This document shows positions 1 to 4,986 of a stretch of 8,378 bases of DNA, in pieces. The notes under the pieces were generated by a model, which saw only the letters and a program-made list of their open reading frames with translations, made no database searches and was not told where the DNA came from. The DNA is from CAZAGD01 sp049699975 (GTDB taxonomy: Bacteria; Desulfobacterota; SM23-61). The translations under genes were made by a program, and so were the position numbers. The stretch is from contig JBNAWB010000165.1 of the NCBI GenBank assembly GCA_049699975.1, forward strand, positions 1 through 8,378, written 5' to 3'. Numbering within the stretch: position 1 is the first letter of the stretch; each line of letters begins with the position of its first letter.

Positions 1-135
1 CTCTCCCCCTCCCGCCTGAAGTAGGTACGAATTTCAAAAGTGATCGACGGTCAGGATTGCTTTCTCTTGGCATTTGTGCTATTTTTTTAAAAAATGTAAT
101 AAATATTCTTAACTAAAAATCTTTTAAAAGGCTAA
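1..135 (+). promoter_or_regulatory. Upstream region of the ABC transporter operon
   Basis: No gene is recognisable here in any frame. The right half is very AT-rich, as expected for a promoter. Candidate elements are a TTGGCA at 67-72 (5 of 6 to the -35 consensus) and a TGTAAT at 95-100 (5 of 6 to the -10 consensus), but they are 22 nt apart, so no well-spaced pair can be claimed. A 5-bp inverted match (CCTGA 15-19, TCAGG 51-55) is too weak to call a riboswitch. I see no cobalamin-riboswitch or molybdenum-cofactor-riboswitch core and no convincing Fur box. The ribosome binding site of the permease is AAAAGG at 126-131, only 4 nt from the ATG at 136. Confidence 0.3.
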
Positions 136-1266
136 ATGAAAACTGGGAATGAAGGGCGGACATTTTTATTCTCGGCCTTGGAGAAAAGGAATGAAGAAGC
201 TTTTCTAATCAGGGCTTACCAGGCCACTTTCCGCAAGAAGATTCTTTTCTTGGCCATTTTAACATTTATGTTAATAGCTTTATCATTTTATGCCCTGGCC
301 GTTGGCTCATACGATCTTTCCCTGCGCCATATTTGGCAAGCAATTGCGCGCCAAAGCAGTGCTGCCGCGCAGACAGTGATTTGGAACATTCGCCTTCCCC
401 GCATAATAGCTGCTATTGTCTCAGGCTGGGGGTTAGCTATTTCGGGCTTAGTTTTACAATCTTTACTCAGAAATCCCTTAGCTTCAGCTTCCACTTTAGG
501 CATAAGTCAAGGAGCGGCTTTTGGGGCAGCCTTAGCTATAGTTGTATTCGGTGCGGGAGGAATGACCGGCGGAGCCTTACGTATGCAGGGAGCCAGTCCT
601 CTCCACATTTACAATCTCTATTTACTTACCATTTTTGCTTTCTTAGGTTCCTTAAGTGCTACTTTAATTATCCTCGGTTTAGCCCATTTGCGCAAACTAT
701 CTCCTGAAGCCATCATCTTAGCTGGCGTCGCCCTATCTTCCCTTTACGTTTCGGGCACTATCCTTATCCAATATTTTGCCTCAGAGATGGAAATTGCCGC
801 CGTGGTATTCTGGACCTTCGGCGATGTAGCCAGATCCACCTGGAAAGAAATCGCTCTGCTCACCGGTGCAGCTATCTTAATTACTGGATACTTCAGCTTT
901 AACTGCTGGAATATGAATGCTCTTCTGGCGGGAGAAGATACGGCGAAAGGATTAGGGGTGGAGGTGGAAAAATTTCGTCTTTTCAGCCTAATTTTAGCCA
1001 CAGTAATTGCTGCTTTAGTAACCTGCTTTCATGGAGTCATCGCCTTCTTAGGCCTCTTAGCCCCCCACATTGCCCGCCGATTAGTGGGCTCTGATCATCG
1101 TTTACTTCTCCCCCACTCTTGCCTTATAGGCGCTATACTTTTGCTTTTAGCCGACACTTGGGGGCGGTGGCTAATTGGTTCAGGAACTCTGCCCGTAGGT
1201 GTTTTAACCTCCTTTATGGGCGCACCTCTTTTTCTTTATCTGCTCTGGCGAGGATACAAAAGATGA
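136..1266 (+). CDS. FecCD/BtuC-family ABC importer permease
   Basis: This is the inner-membrane permease of an iron-chelate/cobalamin-class ABC importer, which as a dimer forms the translocation channel. The 376-residue product is almost entirely hydrophobic after residue 35. It carries the family landmarks in order: PRIIAAIVSG near 88-97, then LLRNPLASASTLGISQGA (110-127), the SPEAIILAGVALSS segment (189-202), LGVEVEK (273-279), FLGLLAPHIARRLVG (304-318), which matches the ATPase-coupling region of the family, LLADTWGRW (337-345) and LPVGVLTSFMGAPLFLYLL (352-370). Length is slightly above the usual 330-350 because of a polar N-terminal extension of about 34 residues and a small Gly-rich insert near 140-153. 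A later start is possible, but the ATG at 136 has AAAAGG just upstream. The stop codon overlaps the ATPase start. The family is secure; the substrate is unknown. Confidence 0.93.
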   Translation: MKTGNEGRTFLFSALEKRNEEAFLIRAYQATFRKKILFLAILTFMLIALSFYALAVGSYDLSLRHIWQAIARQSSAAAQTVIWNIRLPRIIAAIVSGWGLAISGLVLQSLLRNPLASASTLGISQGAAFGAALAIVVFGAGGMTGGALRMQGASPLHIYNLYLLTIFAFLGSLSATLIILGLAHLRKLSPEAIILAGVALSSLYVSGTILIQYFASEMEIAAVVFWTFGDVARSTWKEIALLTGAAILITGYFSFNCWNMNALLAGEDTAKGLGVEVEKFRLFSLILATVIAALVTCFHGVIAFLGLLAPHIARRLVGSDHRLLLPHSCLIGAILLLLADTWGRWLIGSGTLPVGVLTSFMGAPLFLYLLWRGYKR

Positions 1267-2048
1267 CCATTTCCGTTGAGGGATTGAAATTTAATTATGC
1301 TCACCAGCCAGTCCTCCAGGGGGTGAGTTTCCACTTAAAGAAAAGCCAAATTTTGGCGGTTTTAGGAGTTAATGGAGCTGGCAAAACTACGCTGCTCAAA
1401 TGTTTGCATAAAATTCTAACGCCGCAAAAAGGGAGTATTTTTGTAGATGGAAGAGATATCCACCAAATGTCCAGAAACGAAGTGGCCAAGATATTAGCCT
1501 ATGTTCCGCAGCGCTTTGCTGAAGAATCTCTCAGTGTTTTTGATGCTGTCCTTTTGGGTAGAAAACCTTATATACGCTGGGCCGCGACGGATCGAGATTA
1601 TCAAGTAGTAGAAAAGGTATTAAAGTTAATGCATTTAGAGGAAATGGCTTTACGCCCCCTCAGTGAATTAAGCGGCGGCGAAGCCCAAAAAGTAGTCATT
1701 GCTCGAGCTTTGGCTCAGGAACCGCAGCTTCTTCTTCTGGATGAACCAGTAAGCAACTTGGACCTTAAAAATCAAATAGAGGTTATGGAGCTCATTCAAC
1801 AAGTAGTCAAAACCCAAAAAATATCGGCCATCATGGCTATTCATGATTTAAATTTGGCTTTGCGTTATGCGGATCTTTTTCTTCTTTTAAAAGATGGAAA
1901 AGTACATACTTTTGCCGGCCCCGAAACTATAACACCTCAAGTAATTTATGAGGTCTACGGCGTTAAGGTCACCTTACAAAAATTTAACGGCTACCCCGTG
2001 GTCATTGTCCTCGATAAAGTGGCCGAAAAAGAAAGGATTGAAATTTGA
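1263..2048 (+). CDS. ABC importer ATP-binding protein (FecE/BtuD type)
   Basis: This cytoplasmic ATPase energises the permease encoded just upstream. The 261-residue product has a complete nucleotide-binding fold: Walker A GVNGAGKTT (35-43), Q-loop glutamine in YVPQR (Q83), signature LSGGE (136-140), Walker B LLLLDEP (156-162), D-loop SNLD (164-167) and H-loop histidine in AIHDLNL (H194). No catalytic residue is missing. I place the start at the ATG at 1263, within the ATGA overlap with the permease stop, because GAGGA at 1250-1254 gives a good 8-nt spacing and the protein then begins directly with the first beta strand (MTISVEGLKFNY). The open frame runs back to an ATG at 1119, but that part lies inside the permease gene and would add 48 residues unrelated to any ATPase. 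The order permease, ATPase, binding protein and the 4-nt overlaps indicate one co-translated operon. Confidence 0.95.
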   Translation: MTISVEGLKFNYAHQPVLQGVSFHLKKSQILAVLGVNGAGKTTLLKCLHKILTPQKGSIFVDGRDIHQMSRNEVAKILAYVPQRFAEESLSVFDAVLLGRKPYIRWAATDRDYQVVEKVLKLMHLEEMALRPLSELSGGEAQKVVIARALAQEPQLLLLDEPVSNLDLKNQIEVMELIQQVVKTQKISAIMAIHDLNLALRYADLFLLLKDGKVHTFAGPETITPQVIYEVYGVKVTLQKFNGYPVVIVLDKVAEKERIEI

Positions 2049-3136
2049 AAAGAATCGCGATTTTTATATTATTGGGCTTGCCCATTATTTTTTCTTGCTC
2101 TCCTGGGGAAGCCAAAGAAAAAATTATTATCACCGATTTAGAAAAACGGCGGGTAGAAGTTCCTTTAGACCCAGAACGGATTATTTGCTTAGGGCCTGGA
2201 TCTTTACGATTAATATGTTACTTAGGCCAAACAAAAAAAGTCGTAGGGGTTGAGGCTTTCGAAAAAACGAGGCCCGTTGGCCGTACTTATCTTCATGGCT
2301 ATCCTGAATTAGCTAAACTTCCTCCTATAGGTCCTGGTGGCCCAGCCGGCATCAATAAAGAACCTGATTTGGAGGCAGTGTTAAAAGTTAACCCCCAATT
2401 AATTTTTGCCGCGAATATGGAGACAGGGGTGGCTGAAGGTTTACAAAGTAAATTGGGCATCCCCGTAGTTATTCTCTCTTATGGCGGGTTTGCCACCTTC
2501 GACGAAATTGTATTCGATTCCCTCCGCTTGGCAGGAAAAATTTTAAATGCCGAAAGCAGAGCGGAGGAGCTTATTATTTATATTCAAAAAACTCGGCAAG
2601 AACTACTAAATAAGACTAAAGGGGCAGTAGAGGAGAACAAGCCCCGGGTATATATTGGCGGAATTGGGTATCGAGGCACTCAAGGAATTGAAAGTACTGA
2701 CGCCAGTTATTTCCCTCTCGATTGGGTGCGGGCAAATAATTTAGCCAAGGAAGGTGGCAAGAAAGGGCACCTTTTTGTAGAAAAAGAAAAGATTCTCGCC
2801 TGGAATCCCGATTTAATTTTTATCGACGGGGGTGGGTGGCGCAATATTCAACAGGATTTTCAGAAGAAGCCCGAGTTTTATCGCCAGCTCCAGGCTTTCC
2901 AAAACCAAAAAGTTTTCCTTCTTTTCCCTTATAATTGGTACGTGACTAATATTGATACAGCCCTGGCGGATGCCTATGCGGCAGGGAAGATTCTTTATCC
3001 GCAGAGGTTTGCCGATCTTGACCTGCAGAAAAAAGCGGACGAAATTTATTCTTTCCTCTTGGGTAAACCCGTTTACTACCAGATGGAGAAAGAATTTGGC
3101 CAGTTAGGTGGTAAGCTAAACTTTGGCCAGAAATAG
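2045..3136 (+). CDS. ABC importer substrate-binding lipoprotein (iron-chelate/cobalamin type)
   Basis: This is the extracytoplasmic solute receptor that would deliver ligand to the permease. It starts at TTG 2045, inside the last codons of the ATPase gene (4-nt overlap), with AAGGA at 2033-2037 spaced 7 nt upstream. Residues 1-17 form a signal peptide ending in a lipobox-like IFS before Cys18, so it is probably lipid-anchored. The mature protein has the two-lobed class III binding-protein plan: a first lobe with the DLEKRRVEVPLDPERIICLGPGS strands (31-53), a DLEAVLKVNPQLIFA segment (108-122), a long linking helix near 152-190, and a second lobe with GIESTDASYFP (214-224), a WNPDLIFIDGG strand (253-263) and a conserved-looking PYNWYVTNIDTALADA stretch (295-310). 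The 363 residues are a normal length. Relatives are usually annotated as iron transport proteins, but MolA-like molybdate/tungstate and cobalamin receptors share this fold, so the ligand is open. Confidence 0.88.
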   Translation: MKRIAIFILLGLPIIFSCSPGEAKEKIIITDLEKRRVEVPLDPERIICLGPGSLRLICYLGQTKKVVGVEAFEKTRPVGRTYLHGYPELAKLPPIGPGGPAGINKEPDLEAVLKVNPQLIFAANMETGVAEGLQSKLGIPVVILSYGGFATFDEIVFDSLRLAGKILNAESRAEELIIYIQKTRQELLNKTKGAVEENKPRVYIGGIGYRGTQGIESTDASYFPLDWVRANNLAKEGGKKGHLFVEKEKILAWNPDLIFIDGGGWRNIQQDFQKKPEFYRQLQAFQNQKVFLLFPYNWYVTNIDTALADAYAAGKILYPQRFADLDLQKKADEIYSFLLGKPVYYQMEKEFGQLGGKLNFGQK

Positions 3137-3152
3137 ATCTACTTCTCCCTTT

Positions 3153-3208
3153 TTATTACTCGGAGCGATTAAATATTTAATTGCTCCGAGTAATAATAAA
3201 TTTTTTTT
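3153..3208 (+). terminator. Strong rho-independent terminator of the ABC operon
   Basis: A 14-bp perfect stem (TTATTACTCGGAGC at 3153-3166 with its complement at 3183-3196) continues inward through one G-T pair and five A-T pairs, for about 20 bp with a four-base loop. After TAAA it is followed by eight consecutive T (3201-3208). It lies 16 nt after the binding-protein stop codon. The T tract is on the + strand only, so it terminates rightward transcription. Confidence 0.92.
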
Positions 3209-3385
3209 AGTTGGCTAAAATTTAAGTGTTCATTCCTAAATTTCTTAAAAGGGCCCCCCAGTCATTTCTGCCCAAAAGAGTAAATAAAATGGCGTATTTA
3301 AGCTTACTCCACAGCGCGGGAGAGCAGCAACCAAAATCCTCCCCCACATTCCTCCCTTTAGAGGCCGGATCGCCATCCTCTTTTC

Positions 3386-3468
3386 GTCATGGCGAGCGCA
3401 GCGTGGCCATCTCATTATTTTCCATCAATTACGAGATTACTTCGATCGCTACGCTCCCTCGTAATGAC
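3386..3468. repeat. Degenerate palindromic dispersed repeat (GTCATTnCGAG type)
   Basis: The left arm (3386-3413) starts GTCATGGCGAGCGCAGCG and ends CATCTC. The right arm (3433-3468) starts GAGATTAC and ends CTCGTAATGAC, so the outer ends are inverted copies. The reverse complement of the right arm (GTCATTACGAGGGAGCG...) matches a family of interspersed palindromic repeats that I recall from several anaerobic bacterial lineages; in six-frame translation it gives the familiar HGERSVAIS and SIATLPRND peptides. The left arm is about 8 nt shorter, so this copy is degenerate. It is probably a non-autonomous mobile or formerly mobile element, not a gene. Confidence 0.75.
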
Positions 3469-3474
3469 CTAAAA

Positions 3475-3547
3475 TTGTAGGGCAAGGGTCCATCCCTGGT
3501 TCATCCCTGGCCGCATTTTCGGCAAGCCGTAAAGGCTTTCCCTACAA
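3475..3547. repeat. Second inverted-repeat element with TTGTAGGG ends
   Basis: TTGTAGGG at 3475-3482 is inverted as CCCTACAA at 3540-3547, and similarity continues inward (GGGCAAGG against GGGAAAGCC read in reverse complement). Inside are a tandem pair of CATCCCTGG (3491-3499 and 3502-3510) and a perfect 5-bp hairpin, AAGCC (3524-3528) with GGCTT (3534-3538). It starts only 6 nt after the preceding palindromic repeat, so this part of the intergenic region looks like a landing area for small repeats. Whether it is a MITE-like element or a unique structured sequence cannot be told from one copy. Confidence 0.55.
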
Positions 3548-3762
3548 ATTGATAATAATATCTAAGCCGCCTGCGCTTTGCGGAAAATCGGTTATGAACT
3601 TTGAAAATCTTCTTCTCCCGCCGATGCTTCTTCATTCATGCCTGCCTATGGCCTGCCTCGGGCACTTACAAAAATAAAAATTCCTCTAATAATCCCACCC
3701 TTCAGTGATGGATTACAAAGATGCAAAAAAAAGTCAGGAAAAAGGAAGGGCTAAATAATTTA

Positions 3763-3791
3763 TTGCGAACTTTTTGAAAAAGGATTATCCT
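3763..3791 (+). promoter_or_regulatory. Weak promoter candidate before the small membrane ORF and dsbC-like gene
   Basis: TTGCGA at 3763-3768 and TATCCT at 3786-3791 are separated by exactly 17 nt and each matches 4 of 6 bases of the sigma-70 consensus. The location, in an AT-rich stretch 45 nt upstream of a plausible start codon and after repeat-rich DNA, is right for the promoter of the downstream pair. The match itself is weak. Confidence 0.25.
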
Positions 3792-3807
3792 AAGAACTAA
3801 TAATCCT
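3781..3807. promoter_or_regulatory. 8-bp perfect inverted repeat, possible operator or attenuator
   Basis: AGGATTAT (3781-3788) and ATAATCCT (3800-3807) are perfect inverted copies with an 11-nt spacer. The left half overlaps the -10 position of the weak promoter candidate, an arrangement seen with operators. A short T5 run follows at 3811-3815, so a weak terminator is the alternative. No known regulator site is recognised. Confidence 0.3.
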
Positions 3808-3835
3808 CCATTTTTATGGCCAGGGAGAGGGCATT

Positions 3836-3994
3836 TTGGCCTCATCACTTCCTAAAGAAAAATTAATTCAATATTTATTGATGGCCTTGATCATTTGTTT
3901 TTTCATAATTCCTTTGGTCGCCCTATGTTTATATGAATGTAAAGTGTTCCCTTATCAAAAAGTTGTTTCTTTTTTCCTCTTTTTTTTCAGGTGA
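3836..3994 (+). CDS. Possible small membrane protein, 52 aa
   Basis: This is an unrecognised short open frame starting at TTG 3836, with GGAG at 3824-3827 spaced 8 nt upstream and an in-frame stop at 3791-3793. The predicted peptide begins with a short polar stretch (SSLPKEK), has one strongly hydrophobic segment at residues 10-32 (QYLLMALIICFFIIPLVALC region), then a Cys/Lys/Tyr-containing loop (33-42) and a second hydrophobic, Phe-rich end (SFFLFFFR). It stops at 3994, only 3 nt before the ATG of the DsbC-like gene, and the AGGTGA around its stop serves as that gene's ribosome binding site, so translation may be coupled. Cys21, Cys31 and Cys35 might be redox-relevant, but this is speculation. 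The T-rich DNA could produce such a frame by chance; a start at ATG 3881 would lack a binding site. Confidence 0.4.
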   Translation: MASSLPKEKLIQYLLMALIICFFIIPLVALCLYECKVFPYQKVVSFFLFFFR

Positions 3995-3997
3995 GGG

Positions 3998-4792
3998 ATG
4001 AAGAAGATCTTGGTCCTCCATGTTAGCCTATTTCTATTTTTTTTCTTTTTACTTTCCTTTCTTCGCCCCTCCTTCGCTTTTAGCCCAAGTGGATGCGAAA
4101 GTGACTGCTTAAAATGCCATTCTTTAAACAATCAGGAAGTAAAAACTTTGTTGAAGGAAATGAAAGTCCCCTACACGGAAATTTTGCAGATTCAGCTCAG
4201 CCCCGTGAAAGGGCTTTGGGAAGTTTCTATTGATAATCAGGGAAAGAAAGGATTGTTCTATGTAGATTTTGCTAAGAAATATTTTCTTCCTGGGCCAGTC
4301 ATCGAGATTAAAACCGGGATGAATAAAACGCTGGAACAGATGAGCACGCTCCGCAAAGTAGATTTTTCTAAGATTCCTTTAAAGACCCCCCTGATCTTGG
4401 GGAATCCTGCCGCTTCCCAAAAAGTAGCAGTTTTCACCGACCCAGATTGTCCCTACTGTGGGTATCTGCACCGGGAAATGGATAAGATCATTAAAGAAAG
4501 GAAAGATGTTGTTTTTTATATCATCCTCTTTCCTTTGCGCTTTCATAAAGAAGCTTATTGGAAGTCGAAGAGTATTCTATGTCAAAAATCTTTAAAGATG
4601 TTAGAAGATGCCTTCGCCCGCAAACAGATTCCTAAACTAGATTGTGATAATAAAGAAGTTGATGAAAATATTAAACTCGCTGAATCCTTGGGAATAACCA
4701 GCACACCGACCTTAATATTTATGGATGGAAGAATGGTCACGGGAGCTCTCCCTGCCCAGCAAATAATTGGCCTCCTCCTGAAAGCTAAATAA
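3998..4792 (+). CDS. DsbC-like periplasmic thiol:disulfide isomerase with N-terminal CxxxCxxCH
   Basis: A secreted thioredoxin-fold protein that would reshuffle or reduce disulfides in the periplasm. Residues 1-27 are a signal peptide (KK, Phe/Leu-rich core, cleavage probably after SFA). Residues 45-110 resemble the DsbC dimerisation domain (LNNQEVKTLLKEM, then KGLWEVSI, GLFYVDFAKKYFLPG). The catalytic domain follows, with active site C151-P-Y-C154 and cis-Pro237 in ITSTPTLIF. Cys195 and Cys216 sit where E. coli DsbC has its structural disulfide (WC...SCD pattern). The 264 residues are slightly longer than E. coli DsbC. The odd part is an N-terminal C33-x3-C37-x2-C40-H41 cluster directly after the signal peptide; C37-L-K-C-H41 is a formal haem c attachment motif. 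I recall similar DCxxCH starts in delta-proteobacterial DsbC-like proteins but cannot verify this. Start: ATG 3998 preceded by AGGTGAGGG. No DsbD or cytochrome-maturation gene is in the window. Confidence 0.88.
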   Translation: MKKILVLHVSLFLFFFFLLSFLRPSFAFSPSGCESDCLKCHSLNNQEVKTLLKEMKVPYTEILQIQLSPVKGLWEVSIDNQGKKGLFYVDFAKKYFLPGPVIEIKTGMNKTLEQMSTLRKVDFSKIPLKTPLILGNPAASQKVAVFTDPDCPYCGYLHREMDKIIKERKDVVFYIILFPLRFHKEAYWKSKSILCQKSLKMLEDAFARKQIPKLDCDNKEVDENIKLAESLGITSTPTLIFMDGRMVTGALPAQQIIGLLLKAK

Positions 4793-4986
4793 TCACCTTT
4801 TTATTACCTAAGCAGCATAATATAATTAACTGGCAAAAATCAAAAGCAGATTTTTCTCCGGCCCAGGAAAAATTTATGGAAGGTAGGAAGATGATTAAAA
4901 TATTGGATTTTGAATCCAAGTTTAAAAAAAACCATCTAAAACTTATTGATTAGAGATGAAAAAATTTATCCAAAGGAAGAAAGTTT
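4793..4986. other. Spacer upstream of the flavin/Fe-S fusion gene
   Basis: This 194-nt AT-rich gap holds no clear terminator for the DsbC-like gene. A 7-bp A/T-rich inverted repeat (AAAAATC 4835-4841, GATTTTT 4849-4855) is terminator-like but lacks a G/C core and a separate T tract. A 25-codon open frame (4876-4953) occupies the right half and is listed separately. Nothing clearly separates the two flanking genes, so read-through from the DsbC-like gene is possible. The fusion gene's ribosome binding site is AAGGAAG at 4973-4979, 7 nt before its ATG. Confidence 0.45.
4876..4953 (+). CDS. Possible 25-codon leader ORF
   Basis: A short frame starts at ATG 4876, with AGGA at 4865-4868 spaced 7 nt; a second in-frame ATG at 4891 has GGAAGG at 4878-4883, also spaced 7 nt. 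It ends at TAG 4951-4953. From the second ATG the peptide begins MIKILDFESKFK, which resembles the N-terminus of HdrC-type heterodisulfide reductase subunits as I remember them (MIKI.ELDP.FK pattern). It ends before any cysteine motif. It could be a leader peptide, the relic of an hdrC-like gene cut off by a stop, or chance. The two well-spaced binding sites are the main reason to list it. Confidence 0.25.
   Translation: MEGRKMIKILDFESKFKKNHLKLID

Larger units (their letters stand above)
3209..3835. other. Intergenic region without a convincing gene; carries repeats
   Basis: About 630 bp separate the ABC operon from the next gene pair. An 84-codon frame at 3226-3480 has no credible ribosome binding site, and its second half is just the translation of a palindromic repeat. 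A 44-codon frame on the - strand (3635 down to 3501) likewise runs into a repeat. The region holds two inverted-repeat elements (3386-3468 and 3475-3547), a C-rich stretch near 3339-3360, and a directly repeated CCTGCCT (3640-3658 area). Composition shifts from C/G-rich (3240-3540) to AT-rich (3660-3835), which suggests accumulated repeat debris followed by a promoter region. Confidence 0.6.

Noticed and set aside
15..55. CCTGA/TCAGG pairing as a riboswitch or attenuator
   Set aside because: Only 5 bp with a 31-nt interior and no recognisable aptamer core.
333..707. 124-codon + strand frame within the permease gene
   Set aside because: It is out of frame with a well-conserved FecCD permease and gives a low-complexity Ser/Cys/Phe-rich peptide.
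1119..1262. Upstream extension of the ATPase gene to ATG 1119
   Set aside because: It lies wholly inside the permease gene and would add 48 residues not found in ABC ATPases; the ATG at 1263 has the proper ribosome binding site and the usual overlap.
3226..3480. 84-codon + strand frame
   Set aside because: No ribosome binding site, and the second half is only the translation of the palindromic repeat (HGERSVAIS and SIATLPRND), a known false-gene signature.
3501..3635. 44-codon - strand frame encoding a Lys/Arg-rich peptide ending TACRKCGQG
   Set aside because: It looks basic and ribosomal-like, but its C-terminal half is the second inverted repeat, and there is no clear ribosome binding site or homology I recognise.
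4835..4855. AAAAATC/GATTTTT hairpin as terminator of the DsbC-like gene
   Set aside because: The stem has a single G-C pair and the T run lies inside the stem, leaving none downstream, so it would be too weak to terminate.
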